Origin: Methylophaga sp.
Lineage (GTDB): Bacteria > Pseudomonadota > Gammaproteobacteria > Nitrosococcales > Methylophagaceae
Reading direction: 5' to 3'
Length of the DNA: 56,137 bases
Assembly: GCA_002706095.1 (NCBI GenBank)
Contig: PAJP01000015.1
Location: 1 to 56,137 of the forward strand
The notes beneath the pieces were generated by a model, which saw only the letters and a list, made by a program, of their open reading frames with translations, did no database searches and had not been told where the DNA came from. The position numbers and the translations under genes were made by a program. Of the stretch, positions 16,216-25,485 are shown piece by piece (position 1 is the stretch's first letter; every line of letters starts with the position of its first letter).

Positions 16216-17099
16216 TCGCAGCTAATGTTCGCCTCAATATTGAAGGCAAGGATGTCGTTTTAATTCGGGATGTTATTGGTAAAGCACCCTCTGAAAAATA
16301 CACTCGCCAAAATGAAGGGTCTCTACATATATGGTATGAAGAGAGTGTACTAACCGAGACCAGAGATGCTCATTCTGATACTCACGTTTATGGTCTATGG
16401 CAGACATTGATTGCAACAGGTGCCATTGATTTAGAAGAAAAGCTACAAGTTCTCTACACCAATGGTCAAAAAAACATTGGATATTATCTGTATATCAATA
16501 ACGGTGTAATGCAGTCTGGTTCGATCTTTAATGGTGAATTGCACTCATTACCCAGTTCAGCTCTGAGTGATGAACTAAGTCTTGATGATGCAAAAGTCCT
16601 GAGCTCAGATGAAAGAACTCTAAAACTCCCTGCCGAGCAATTAAAAACTCAAAAAGAGATATTGAAGCAAGCTGTTGCAAAGAAAAAAAGTGGCCAGCAA
16701 CGAGCTCTCATGTGCATTGTCTTGATCATTGCTAGCGGTATGGCAGTAGATACATTTCTGAGTATTCAGCATGAGAAACAGGCCAAGTTATATTCAGCAC
16801 TAGAGCACAAGCTGAATATAACTCAAGATGAACTCAAATCGCTGGTTAAGACAAAGCGTTACAACATCCCAACTCAAAGTGAAACGCTCAGCAAGCTATA
16901 TAACGTCACAGAGTCACTCAATAGTGAGTCACTTTCTGCAAATTTCAGCTTGAAATCGAATGACGTTGTAAAAGTCTATGTCGATAACACCACCTTTAAT
17001 TCAGCACGTATTTCAATGCTAGCTAATGGTGATATTCAAACAGTCCGTGTATCTCCGGACCAATCAGTTATTACATGGGTCAATGAAAATGAAAATTAA
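16212..17099 (+). CDS. pilO2: PilO2-type pilus assembly protein
   Basis: A 295-residue protein in the pilO position of R64-like operons. It has an N-terminal cytoplasmic domain of about 155 residues and one membrane helix (MCIVLIIASGMAVDTFL, about 172-188). A periplasmic coiled-coil and small C-terminal domain follow. R64 PilO is longer (over 400 residues), so the assignment to the PilO2 group rests on order and topology. It should belong to the inner-membrane platform linking PilQ and PilR to the secretin. Confidence 0.75.
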   Translation: MIAANVRLNIEGKDVVLIRDVIGKAPSEKYTRQNEGSLHIWYEESVLTETRDAHSDTHVYGLWQTLIATGAIDLEEKLQVLYTNGQKNIGYYLYINNGVMQSGSIFNGELHSLPSSALSDELSLDDAKVLSSDERTLKLPAEQLKTQKEILKQAVAKKKSGQQRALMCIVLIIASGMAVDTFLSIQHEKQAKLYSALEHKLNITQDELKSLVKTKRYNIPTQSETLSKLYNVTESLNSESLSANFSLKSNDVVKVYVDNTTFNSARISMLANGDIQTVRVSPDQSVITWVNENEN

Positions 17100-17565
17100 T
17101 GCCTTGCCCAAAAAAGTAAAACAATATTCCAACATCTTCCTTCTAGTAACTCTCACCAGCATTGGTACTGGATGGTACGTACTTAGTAATGAATCAGGAC
17201 GTATAAAACCGGACTTTTCAAATACCAATGCTCTCATCAGTAAATATGAGGCTGAAATACATGAAATGTCGGCGCAGCCTGATCTTCCAAGACTAAATTA
17301 CATCTGGTCGAACATTCAGTTAATTGCAAACCAATACAACGTAAAGGTTTCTTCGATTGAGAAGGTCGAAGATGCAAAGTTTACGGAGGACGAAATTCCA
17401 TGCGGTCAGCCATGGTTTGGATCATTACAAGGAACCAGCAAAAACGTAGCAGCAGCTGCACTAGAAATTCAAAAAACATTACCAGTCATGTTCGGACAAG
17501 CCGTGATAGATAACAAGGTGATGGGGCTTAGTTTCGCAGCAATGGGAACCATAGAATTTAATTAA
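17083..17565 (+). CDS. Small inner-membrane pilus assembly protein (PilO/GspM-like)
   Basis: A 160-residue protein. I start it at 17083, overlapping PilO2 by 17 bases; ATG 17089 is equally possible, and a start at 17026 would duplicate coding sequence. A single membrane helix (NIFLLVTLTSIGTGWYVL) follows a short basic N-terminus. Then come a coiled-coil part and a small alpha/beta domain ending GLSFAAMGTIEF. This topology is that of PilO or GspM alignment-complex proteins. R64 has no gene at this position, so the name is left open. Confidence 0.65.
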   Translation: MKMKINALPKKVKQYSNIFLLVTLTSIGTGWYVLSNESGRIKPDFSNTNALISKYEAEIHEMSAQPDLPRLNYIWSNIQLIANQYNVKVSSIEKVEDAKFTEDEIPCGQPWFGSLQGTSKNVAAAALEIQKTLPVMFGQAVIDNKVMGLSFAAMGTIEFN

Positions 17566-17574
17566 GAGGTAAAG

Positions 17575-18090
17575 ATGAAGAAGATATACGCATTGGCATT
17601 GCTCCCTATTTTAATGACTTTAATTCAGCAGCCATCTTTAGCTGACAATTCCATTTCATTGAGTCCTGAGCAGTTAAGTCATGAAAAAAACTTAAAAGAA
17701 TTAAGACGGCAAAAGGAAATTATTAAAGAAAACCATGACAGAGCATTACTGCTTGCTGAATGTCGAGACATTGGTATTGATTGCAGTTCTGGAACAACGT
17801 TAGAGATTATTGAGCCTGTAGAGAAATCTCTGCCCAAAAATGTTGAGTTTAATGATCTTGAAGATATTGAGGCTCTTAGCTCTAAAACCCTTATGAACTC
17901 AAGCGACACGCCTATTCTTGAAGCCATTCAGAATCAGAGTGCCCAACTTTCTTTTAACGGTAAGAGTGAATGGTCAATGGTAGGAAATACGATTGGCCAC
18001 TGGCAAGTCGTTTACATAGATGCATCTAAAGTGCGTCTAAAAAATCTGCGTAATCCAAACACAATGAAAACTCTTTTACTACGGTGGTAA
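17575..18090 (+). CDS. pilP: Type IV pilus biogenesis protein PilP
   Basis: A 171-residue exported protein with a signal peptide (LALLPILMTLIQQPSLA), a coiled-coil (ELRRQKEIIKENHDRALLLA), and a PilP-type C-terminal beta domain (WSMVGNTIGHWQVVYID, ending TLLLRW). PilP connects the inner-membrane platform with the secretin. AGAGGT precedes the ATG. The order PilO-PilP-PilQ is that of R64 and SPI-7. Confidence 0.85.
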   Translation: MKKIYALALLPILMTLIQQPSLADNSISLSPEQLSHEKNLKELRRQKEIIKENHDRALLLAECRDIGIDCSSGTTLEIIEPVEKSLPKNVEFNDLEDIEALSSKTLMNSSDTPILEAIQNQSAQLSFNGKSEWSMVGNTIGHWQVVYIDASKVRLKNLRNPNTMKTLLLRW

Positions 18091-18095
18091 TTGAA

Positions 18096-19739
18096 ATGGC
18101 AATGACTAATACAGAAGCTTTATTCCAGAAAATTGTAAATATCCTTATTGAGATCGAGGCTACAACAGAATTGCAAGCTAAGCATTGGCAAGCACCTGAA
18201 AATGAATCGATGATCTTCGAGACGTTACTATCTGAAAGCGTTTCAACTGCCGATATTGCAAAAGCCTTTTCATTACATAAAAAGCAGAAACTATATTCTG
18301 AGTCAGAACATGGTGAGTTCATTATTTCAGGAAATGGTTGGGGTATTGCTAATGACATTTTATACATGGTCAATCCCTTCAGCCCCGAGTTAGAAGAACT
18401 ACTTGATAGTAGAGCCAGAGGCTTATATCACTTTGAGGGGATAGGAGTTCTCGAAGGGAGTATCTTCGATACATCACCAAAGAATTCAAATGAAAATGAC
18501 CTTGATAAAAAGATAAATAAGATGATTGAAATGGCTCTTCAAAAAGGAGCTAGTGATATCCATATTTCTCCACGAACCAATAATCACATTTCCATGGAGT
18601 TTCGGGTTGACGGGGTAAAAACCGTCTATAAGCACGACATTACAATGGATGATTATGCTTTATTCTCTAACAGAATACTTGCAAAAGCATCAACAGTTGG
18701 TGGAAGCCCAACAACGCCGCTAGATTTAAAATTTAGACATGAATGGAATGGACGTTCTATTGAAATTCGGCTTGCTGCATCACCTGTTATTCAAGGAGGA
18801 GAAACACATTTCTTTTTCGTACTACGTCTACTTAATCCTACAGGCCAGTTGAGAAGTTTGGAAGAGATTGGGTTCCCAGATATTGAGGTACAAACGTTAA
18901 ATCATCTTTGTCGCTCACCAAAAGGCTTAATAATAATTACAGGTCCAACTGGTTCGGGTAAGTCAACAACTTTGTACGCCATGCTGAAACGAATTCAGGA
19001 GTTAAGACCAGGGGACTCACTTCAAACGATTGAAGATCCTGTAGAGGTGGAGATTCAAGGTGTCGAACAGACACAAATAAATACTTCAGCAGGTATGACT
19101 TTTGCCAGTGCTTTACGTTCAAAACTACGACAAGACCCTGACGTTATCCTTGTCGGTGAGCTTCGTGATTTAGAAACGACTAAGCTTGCCATCGAAGCTT
19201 CAATGACAGGGCATTTAGTATTAACAACCCTCCACACAAATAGTGCTGTTCAAGCAATCCCTCGTCTAATTAACCTTGGTGTTGACCCTACAACTCTTGC
19301 TGACAGTCTCTTAGCCATATCTGCTCAGAGGATGATAAGAAATGTTTGTCCGCATTGCAGTACTAAAGAGGCATTTGGGGCTAATACAGAAGTCTCAGCT
19401 AAATATGGTTCTTTAAGACATTCGCCTATGCCGAGTGAGGAAATCAGAATTGCCAATCTAAAGGGCTGTGAGCATTGTGACTCTGGCTATTCCGGTAGAA
19501 GTGTTGCTTCTGAATTAATGATCGTAGATCCATGGACACAACAAGAGATTATCAACAACAAACCTGCTCATGAAATCGAGAAGACACATAGAAGCAATCA
19601 ATACATGACTATGTGGGACAACGGAATTGCACTCGTTAAAGAGAATAAAACGACTGTCCAGGAGCTTGAATCGAGACTCTCAACCCTCTCTGCATATGGT
19701 CAACATTTTACCTATGGTAGAGAAACAAACTTACTTTAA
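18096..19739 (+). CDS. pilQ: PilQ pilus extension ATPase (GspE family)
   Basis: A 547-residue secretion ATPase. Walker A is GPTGSGKS at 283-290, followed by the Asp box (TIEDPVE) and Walker B DPDVILVGELRD. The His box is GHLVLTTLHTNS. A tetracysteine zinc element (CPHC ... CEHC) lies between the ATPase core and the tail, as in GspE/PilB enzymes. The N-terminal 150 residues are specific to this group. I chose ATG 18096, five bases after the pilP stop; GTG 18084 overlaps it. It powers pilus polymerisation at the inner membrane. Confidence 0.95.
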   Translation: MAMTNTEALFQKIVNILIEIEATTELQAKHWQAPENESMIFETLLSESVSTADIAKAFSLHKKQKLYSESEHGEFIISGNGWGIANDILYMVNPFSPELEELLDSRARGLYHFEGIGVLEGSIFDTSPKNSNENDLDKKINKMIEMALQKGASDIHISPRTNNHISMEFRVDGVKTVYKHDITMDDYALFSNRILAKASTVGGSPTTPLDLKFRHEWNGRSIEIRLAASPVIQGGETHFFFVLRLLNPTGQLRSLEEIGFPDIEVQTLNHLCRSPKGLIIITGPTGSGKSTTLYAMLKRIQELRPGDSLQTIEDPVEVEIQGVEQTQINTSAGMTFASALRSKLRQDPDVILVGELRDLETTKLAIEASMTGHLVLTTLHTNSAVQAIPRLINLGVDPTTLADSLLAISAQRMIRNVCPHCSTKEAFGANTEVSAKYGSLRHSPMPSEEIRIANLKGCEHCDSGYSGRSVASELMIVDPWTQQEIINNKPAHEIEKTHRSNQYMTMWDNGIALVKENKTTVQELESRLSTLSAYGQHFTYGRETNLL

Positions 19740-19752
19740 TCTGGAGAAATAA

Positions 19753-20193
19753 ATGAGCAAATATCGTAGAACGAAATACCAAAGTGGTTTCACACTTGTT
19801 GAGCTGATGATTGTTGTATCTGTACTTGGGATATTAGCCTCATTAGGTCTGAAAGGTTACCAATCTTGGATGAGGACAACGAATGTGGACGTAGCAAGTT
19901 ATTTCGTTGAGCGTGACTTTTTCTCTGCTGCATCTCAGTGTTACAGAATGAACCGTTCATACTCTCGATGCAATAAAAATGAGCTGGTCAAATTTGGGCT
20001 CGATGATAAAACACCTTGGGAGCTTGATTGGACTGTCAGTATTTCAGGTAATACTTTTACCTTAAATCTTCCAACTGCAGATAGTGAGTCTGCAGAGATG
20101 CTGGCTAACCGCTTAAACTCAAGCGATGTAGATCATATCAGTAATGCCACTAACGCATCTTCTGCAGTAACGATTTCCTTGGCGATGCCGTAA
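19753..20193 (+). CDS. Type IV prepilin, candidate major pilin
   Basis: A 146-residue prepilin with a 12-residue leader ending in Gly before FTLVELMIVVSVLGILAS, the N-methylated helix. It has two cysteines (SQCYRMNRSYSRC) but a short globular domain. R64 places its major pilin PilS after PilR; here this gene sits before PilR and another prepilin after it. I think this is the more likely major pilin because of the Cys pair and length, but that is inference. No prepilin peptidase gene is in the operon, so a host PilD would have to process it. Confidence 0.85.
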   Translation: MSKYRRTKYQSGFTLVELMIVVSVLGILASLGLKGYQSWMRTTNVDVASYFVERDFFSAASQCYRMNRSYSRCNKNELVKFGLDDKTPWELDWTVSISGNTFTLNLPTADSESAEMLANRLNSSDVDHISNATNASSAVTISLAMP

Positions 20194-21350
20194 TGCAAGC
20201 TTTAGTTAAATTTCAGCAACTAGACGATAGCGGCAGTCGGTGGCAGATCTTTGAAGTAGATGCTGAAGATGAACTATATGATATACCTGGTTTGGCAGAC
20301 GCTATCGAATCAGTAATCCCTATTCCACTGAATCTAAAACTTGGTAGAACAGACTTAGCACTTTCTGAGCAGCTTCTTTTAGTCGCTCAGGTAGCCACTC
20401 TTGTAGATTCTGGTGCAAAGGTGGCAAAAGGGATTTTGGATATCGTAGATTCAGCCGACTTCCTCAAAAAATTCAGGAATGATCCTAGACTAAAACATGC
20501 AAGTACGGTATCGGATTACTTAGGGATCTTTGGAGTTAGTAGAACAGTAAAATTGTTAGTCATTGCTGGTGAAAAATCTGGGCGTCTTAGTGAAGCTCTG
20601 AATTCTGCTGTAGAAAACATAGAACAGGATATGGAACTTCAAAAAGTTAGCGGCGCAGACATGAAAATCGGTGTTTTCTATCTCGTTGGAGGTTTGCTCT
20701 CGATTTTTGTTGCTAGTCTAGCTCTCGGTGATGCAGCCCAGAATATGATTGATATTTCAGCAATCAAAGATAATACGGCAACCCATATAATGGCTGGGCT
20801 ATACCACTTCATGTCTGATCAAACAGTTATTTTCATAGGAATAATTGTCAGTATCATCGGTTTATTGTCTTATCTATGGCAAAACGTCACTGCCTTTAGG
20901 CAATTCCCTATTGCTAAATCATTAAGTGAATTCATTAAATCAAGACGATCAGCAAACTTTCTCTCAACGTGGATTCCACTCTACCTATCAGGTATCGATA
21001 ATGATAAGGCCTTGGAATTAATCTCAGAGAACCTCACCGGTGAAAATAGGCAAGCAATAGAATCTCTGCAAGAGGGAGTTAACGCAGGCTCGACTATTCC
21101 AGCGAGTCTCTTATCTTTCTACTGGTCAACGAGTTTCATATTAGGCATGAAAAGCTTTGATGATGCACATGATGAAGCACGAAGGAAGCTGCTCAATAGA
21201 GTCAGAAGACTTTTACTCACTGAAATCCTAGTCACAGGAAAACGATTTTCAGGCATAGCTCTTAAGGCTGGTCTAACATCCGCCGCATTATCTATTTTGA
21301 TAATGGCATTAGGCTTTTACGCTCCAATGTTCTTTTCAAGGGCAGGCTAA
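20193..21350 (+). CDS. pilR: PilR inner-membrane platform protein (GspF family)
   Basis: A 385-residue polytopic protein. A cytoplasmic domain (about 1-165, with LLVIAGEKSGRLSEAL) is followed by membrane helices near 167-187 (FYLVGGLLSIFVASLALG) and 213-230 (VIFIGIIVSIIGLLSYLW). A second cytoplasmic repeat and a final helix (ALSILIMALGFYAPMFF) complete the GspF/PilC layout. It anchors the PilQ ATPase. Its start overlaps the prepilin stop by one base, and its stop touches the next start. Confidence 0.9.
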   Translation: MQALVKFQQLDDSGSRWQIFEVDAEDELYDIPGLADAIESVIPIPLNLKLGRTDLALSEQLLLVAQVATLVDSGAKVAKGILDIVDSADFLKKFRNDPRLKHASTVSDYLGIFGVSRTVKLLVIAGEKSGRLSEALNSAVENIEQDMELQKVSGADMKIGVFYLVGGLLSIFVASLALGDAAQNMIDISAIKDNTATHIMAGLYHFMSDQTVIFIGIIVSIIGLLSYLWQNVTAFRQFPIAKSLSEFIKSRRSANFLSTWIPLYLSGIDNDKALELISENLTGENRQAIESLQEGVNAGSTIPASLLSFYWSTSFILGMKSFDDAHDEARRKLLNRVRRLLLTEILVTGKRFSGIALKAGLTSAALSILIMALGFYAPMFFSRAG

Positions 21351-21842
21351 GTGAAACAGCAAGGTTTTACATTAGTTGAGTTGCTCATTGTACTGATGGT
21401 GATAACAGTTCTATCTGCTGCATTAATGCCAATCGCAAGCCGTAGCATGGACAGTTATCGAGTAACAACAACCATTGAGGAAATGAAAGCCATAGCAGGC
21501 TTTGCAGAACGTGCTCGTCAACTACCAGGAGGGGACAAGTTTAATAATGCTAATACCAAGACTGTGGCAAGCTTTCTGGAATCCTATGACGTTACTAACA
21601 TAGGCATCTCAGCAACATCAGAAAAAAAGAATCATTGGTCTGAATCTTATCTTATAACAACAACGGGCAAAGCTGCACAAGTGACAACCACTGTGCCATT
21701 AAAAGGCATTACCCCATTTGAAGTTAACGCCAAGTCATCAGGGACTGGGACTTCTTTAACTTACACTCATCGAGTTAGTCCAGATAACTACACACGACTT
21801 ATGCATTTACGTGGTAACAAGCATATTCTTTATTTGGAATAA
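21351..21842 (+). CDS. Type IV prepilin-like protein
   Basis: A 163-residue prepilin with a very short leader (MKQQG) before FTLVELLIVLMVITVLS. It starts with GTG directly after the pilR stop. It has no cysteines in the globular part, unlike the 19753 prepilin. It sits where R64 has PilS but may be a minor pilin. The following PilV-like protein is a third prepilin. Confidence 0.85.
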   Translation: MKQQGFTLVELLIVLMVITVLSAALMPIASRSMDSYRVTTTIEEMKAIAGFAERARQLPGGDKFNNANTKTVASFLESYDVTNIGISATSEKKNHWSESYLITTTGKAAQVTTTVPLKGITPFEVNAKSSGTGTSLTYTHRVSPDNYTRLMHLRGNKHILYLE

Positions 21843-21845
21843 GAA

Positions 21846-22907
21846 ATGGAAAAAATAAACAACGAAACTGGCTTCACTCTTATTGAACTGATGATTGGTA
21901 TGTTAATTGCCAGTCTTCTCATCGGTCCATATGTATATCAAAAACAAGTTGAATTCAAAGAGAGCCTAGATGCTATTACATTAAGTGAAATTCAAGATAT
22001 TGGTACCAGTGCTCAAAATTATGCTGCTGAACAAAACCTGTCTTGGCCTGACGAAGAGAATCAATGTAGCTCAGCAATTTCATTGATGAGAAACGAGGGT
22101 TATCTTAGTGGCCTAAGTGATAACTCAGTATTTGATACGGCATATAAAACATCTTGTACACCAAGTCCAGGAAGTAGATTCTCAGTTGAAGTTGATACTA
22201 AAACTTCAGCACAAGCAGAAATTTTGGCCAGCTACCTTGCATCAAGTGTAGTCACAGGTCAAACCGTAAGATATTCCATCCCTCTACCATCTTCGATACC
22301 CGCTTTAGAACACTTGCTACCTAGAGATGGTTCACGACCTATGACAGGTGACTTGGATTTAGATGAAAACAATATCGAAAATGTTAACCAAATTAGCACT
22401 GAAACTGTTCTCCTGAACTCTGTTGTTACAAAAGGTAGCCCATGTTCTAAAAATGGGCTAATTGCACGTGACAATGGTGGACTCGTACTAAGTTGTAACC
22501 AAGGCATTTGGACTGGAGCATCAGGTAGTCCTGAAGGAATGCTTGCACATTTCTATCTTGATTCATGCCCTGATGGATGGAAAGTAGCTGATGGAAGTCA
22601 GGGAACAATAGATGCCAGAGGGAAGTTTTTAAGATCTCTTGATATTGGTGGAGGTTTAGATCCTGGGAGGACACTTGGCAGTACCCAAGGAGATGCCATC
22701 AGAAACATTACCGGCGGTGGGATTGCTAGTGGTGGGTATGGAAATGCAAGCGGAGCATTTTACAGATCAAGTGGTTTTAACCCTCAAGATTTTAATGGTT
22801 CTGAACGGCATTATACTGCAAAATTCGATGCATCCAGAGTAGTACCTACAGCTAATGAGAACCGGCCAGTAAATATTGCACTTTTAACATGCCAGAAGTT
22901 TGATTAG
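21846..22907 (+). CDS. pilV: PilV-like tip protein with tail-collar domain
   Basis: A 353-residue protein with a prepilin N-terminus (nine-residue leader, then FTLIELMIGML) and a long stalk. The C-terminus, from about residue 220, resembles phage tail-collar domains (GMLAHFYLDSCPDGWKVADG, IDARGKFLRSLDIGGG, then TLGSTQGDAI). In R64, PilV tips select recipient cells and their ends are exchanged by the Rci shufflon. Here only one end is present: I found no alternative segments or 19-base-type repeats downstream. A collar-type tip suggests binding to a cell-surface sugar or LPS. Confidence 0.8.
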   Translation: MEKINNETGFTLIELMIGMLIASLLIGPYVYQKQVEFKESLDAITLSEIQDIGTSAQNYAAEQNLSWPDEENQCSSAISLMRNEGYLSGLSDNSVFDTAYKTSCTPSPGSRFSVEVDTKTSAQAEILASYLASSVVTGQTVRYSIPLPSSIPALEHLLPRDGSRPMTGDLDLDENNIENVNQISTETVLLNSVVTKGSPCSKNGLIARDNGGLVLSCNQGIWTGASGSPEGMLAHFYLDSCPDGWKVADGSQGTIDARGKFLRSLDIGGGLDPGRTLGSTQGDAIRNITGGGIASGGYGNASGAFYRSSGFNPQDFNGSERHYTAKFDASRVVPTANENRPVNIALLTCQKFD

Positions 22908-22961
22908 CAATACAGCTTTGAATGACAGTCTAATTTTGAGAATAACGTGAGCAAAGAATAA

Positions 22962-23924
22962 ATGAAGCCCAATTTAAATGATTTAAAAATTTATAGTCAA
23001 TTTGCCGTAGCTACTACTGGTAACGAGGATCAAATCATTAAAGAAGGTGAACAATGGGATGCCTTATTAAGTTTGTATGAGGAGATACTGGACTCATATA
23101 AACCAGATAACCCGACTGAAGTTAATGACCCTTCAATAGAATGGGATGGGGATAGATGGCGTTGCCAGGTGTTTAACTCTGCATATGGTTGGGGATGTGC
23201 GTTAAGACGAAACCCAAGCAAAATACCTCATCTGGTTGATGACTTAAAATTCTCTCCTGATGAGATATTAGCTTTGGCAAAAGGAACTGGACTCGTACTG
23301 ATTGCCGGGCCGACTGGTGGTGGTAAATCAACGACAATGGCTTCAATATTGGACTATCTAAGTCAAACACAAAGCTTAGGACAAACAGTAACAATTGAGG
23401 AGCCAATAGAATACATGCATACAAACCCTCTTATTACACAAAGAGAAGTCGGTGTGACCGTGAGTGGGTTTTTTGAGGGTGTTCATGAAGCAATGAGACA
23501 GTTTCCTAAGAATATTGTCATAGGTGAAATTAGACATCCAGACACTGCAGAAGCTGCAGTTCAAGCTGGTCTAACAGGTCATAGAGTATTTGCAACTTTA
23601 CATGCTGAAAATATTGCTGATGTTATAACCAGAATGTTTGCATTACTTGATGATCAACATGACCAACTGTTTCCCCAAGCACTGCAAGGTATCATCTGTC
23701 AGCATTTAGTCCATGGTGTAAATGGAACCACATACTGTTTATACGAGAGTATTAAGGTAACTCAGCAAGTGAGAAGTATATTGACTGAGGGTACTACTGC
23801 ACTTCCAAGACTAAACCATGAAATGTATCAGCAGAAACGAAAAACCTTGTCTGAATTCGCTCAGAAGTTAGTCATTTCTGGTCAACTACTTCCAGAAGAA
23901 GTCATCAGGTGGAGTAAAAACTAA
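22962..23924 (+). CDS. pilT: PilT/PilU-like retraction ATPase
   Basis: A 320-residue secretion ATPase. Walker A GPTGGGKS is at 116-123, the Asp box is TIEEPIEYMH, Walker B is NIVIGEIRHPDTAE and the His box GHRVFATLHAEN. It lacks the zinc tetracysteine and the long N-domain of PilQ, so it matches PilT/PilU retraction motors. R64 itself has no such motor (its PilT is a transglycosylase), so this thin pilus may retract. It sits 54 bases after pilV and overlaps the next gene by one base. Confidence 0.85.
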   Translation: MKPNLNDLKIYSQFAVATTGNEDQIIKEGEQWDALLSLYEEILDSYKPDNPTEVNDPSIEWDGDRWRCQVFNSAYGWGCALRRNPSKIPHLVDDLKFSPDEILALAKGTGLVLIAGPTGGGKSTTMASILDYLSQTQSLGQTVTIEEPIEYMHTNPLITQREVGVTVSGFFEGVHEAMRQFPKNIVIGEIRHPDTAEAAVQAGLTGHRVFATLHAENIADVITRMFALLDDQHDQLFPQALQGIICQHLVHGVNGTTYCLYESIKVTQQVRSILTEGTTALPRLNHEMYQQKRKTLSEFAQKLVISGQLLPEEVIRWSKN

Positions 23925-24361
23925 TGGCCAATCTAAGAGTAACTCTCTTTGTTGCTTTAACTCTATTTGCATCGGCTGCTAGTTCTCAAACATACACAGT
24001 AAAAAATGGTGACAGCTTATGGAAAATAGCGTCAAAAACAAAGACATCAAACGTAACCATTCATCAGATGATTGCAGCAATTCATGAAAAAAATGCAGCA
24101 GTTTTAGGAGCAGATATCGGTAGTATCGTGCCAGGTATGGTTCTGGATCTTCCATTAGAAACAGAAGTGTCCTTGGCTAGAGATAAAGATGCAGAATACT
24201 TACTTATTGAGAGTTCCAAGCAAACAACTTCGATTTCAATAAAAACGCAAATTGATTCAATAGAAAAGCATATCGCTCAAATAGAAACACAAATTAATGT
24301 AGCAATTGAATCATTAAAGGCTAGTAATGCTGGCTTCGAGGAAACTATCAAAGCATGGTAA
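23924..24361 (+). CDS. Exported LysM protein (FimV/TsaP-like)
   Basis: A 145-residue protein with a signal peptide ending near ASAASS. One LysM module follows (YTVKNGDSLWKIASKTK, ending in GMVLDLP), which binds peptidoglycan. A C-terminal coiled-coil (QIDSIEKHIAQIETQINVAI) closes the protein. Similar LysM proteins (FimV, TsaP) anchor pilus machinery to the cell wall. It is the last gene of the thin-pilus operon; a short GACG/CGTC hairpin with a weak T-run follows at 24375. Confidence 0.8.
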   Translation: MANLRVTLFVALTLFASAASSQTYTVKNGDSLWKIASKTKTSNVTIHQMIAAIHEKNAAVLGADIGSIVPGMVLDLPLETEVSLARDKDAEYLLIESSKQTTSISIKTQIDSIEKHIAQIETQINVAIESLKASNAGFEETIKAW

Positions 24362-24442
24362 ACCGTTCAAAGTAGACGTATGCGTCCATTTTAACCTCTT
24401 ACTCTCTTATACAAGCACTTCCAAACAAATAGGAAACCATCA

Positions 24443-24904
24443 ATGGCAATAGACCTGGAAGCTTTTACTTTACCCGTTGACCCAGATTTATTTAATTGGT
24501 GTCTAGGGATTTACAATTCATTTGCAAGACTTTCTATACCTGTTGAAAATCCAGCAAATCAACCAGTTATTAAGATTGAAGGCAGTAAATACACCTTCAC
24601 AGATATTCCACTCAACAGGGGTATGAAGGCAGTTACCAAAGAGCTTATAGATACAAATACACCTGAAAAAGTGCGGATGTCGATTTTGACAAGAATAATG
24701 ATACTTAATGAGATATTTGATGAGCCTGAGCTTTCTGCTTTTATAAAAGAAGGGGACATTGAAACAGAAGTGTTAATCTCACCAGCCTTAATAAAGGCAT
24801 GTGCAACGGCAACTATAAAAATCAATAAAGATACAACAAAGTTTGATATATCAGATATCGCCAACACTGCACAAAGACTTACCGAAGAGCAAGAAGATGT
24901 ATAA
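24443..24904 (+). CDS. Hypothetical 153-residue protein
   Basis: A soluble acidic protein, with AGGA about nine bases before its ATG. It is mostly helical with a beta turn near IKIEGSKYTFTDIPLNRGM. I recognise no family and see no signal peptide or membrane segment. It opens a run of accessory genes that is not part of the pilus or transfer sets. Confidence 0.6.
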   Translation: MAIDLEAFTLPVDPDLFNWCLGIYNSFARLSIPVENPANQPVIKIEGSKYTFTDIPLNRGMKAVTKELIDTNTPEKVRMSILTRIMILNEIFDEPELSAFIKEGDIETEVLISPALIKACATATIKINKDTTKFDISDIANTAQRLTEEQEDV

Positions 24905-24963
24905 AATCTGTTGAGCCCCCCTCTTTAGTTTGTTAAACATAGTGTATATGGATACCTAGGATT

Positions 24964-25431
24964 ATGGATGATTATTCAATTACTTTACCCGTCTCAGAAA
25001 TCTTCGCTTCAACAAGTGGTGTGATGATAGTTGAAAAAAATTCTAAACTGGTCTATAGGCAGAATTTAGAAAGCTTTGCGTTGTACTTCAAAAAAGAATT
25101 TAAATACGACTTCATTCAATATGAAGCTAATGAACACCTTTATGAGGATAATAAATATAACGGTTTTTTATTTTCAGAACAGGCATGGGATCGATTAGAA
25201 GAAGGTAAACCAATGCCCTATAGGTTGTTTGGCGGTGGTTGTTTCAGACCGAGGGAATCGACTAATCGCGAACCTTTATGGATATTAGACTGGATTTGGT
25301 TACATCCTTTTTTTAGGCACAGAGGTCATCTTTCTACACATTGGCAGTATTTTAGGCAACAGTATGGTGAATTTATTATAGAACAACCATACTCAGCTGA
25401 CATGGAGAAGTTTCTTGCAAAAAATACTTAA
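24964..25431 (+). CDS. GNAT-like acetyltransferase
   Basis: A 155-residue protein. The segment ILDWIWLHPFFRHRGHLS has the form of GNAT motif A (a beta strand, then a phosphate-binding Arg/Gly turn). The C-terminal strand and helix (EFIIEQPYSADMEKFLAK) also fit. A conserved GGGCFRPRES loop precedes it. The substrate cannot be told: toxin, antibiotic, tRNA or protein are all possible. No antitoxin of the RHH type is adjacent. AGGA five bases upstream supports the start. Confidence 0.6.
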   Translation: MDDYSITLPVSEIFASTSGVMIVEKNSKLVYRQNLESFALYFKKEFKYDFIQYEANEHLYEDNKYNGFLFSEQAWDRLEEGKPMPYRLFGGGCFRPRESTNREPLWILDWIWLHPFFRHRGHLSTHWQYFRQQYGEFIIEQPYSADMEKFLAKNT

Positions 25432-25485
25432 CAAGTTGCTGCTACTGAAAGCTTATTCACTGGCGAGCTCAAATCCTCGCAAAGC

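Noticed and set aside
22450-22961. Shufflon at the end of the pilV-like gene
   Set aside because: No alternative C-terminal segments or recombination repeats are visible after the gene, and the recombinase is 4 kb away.
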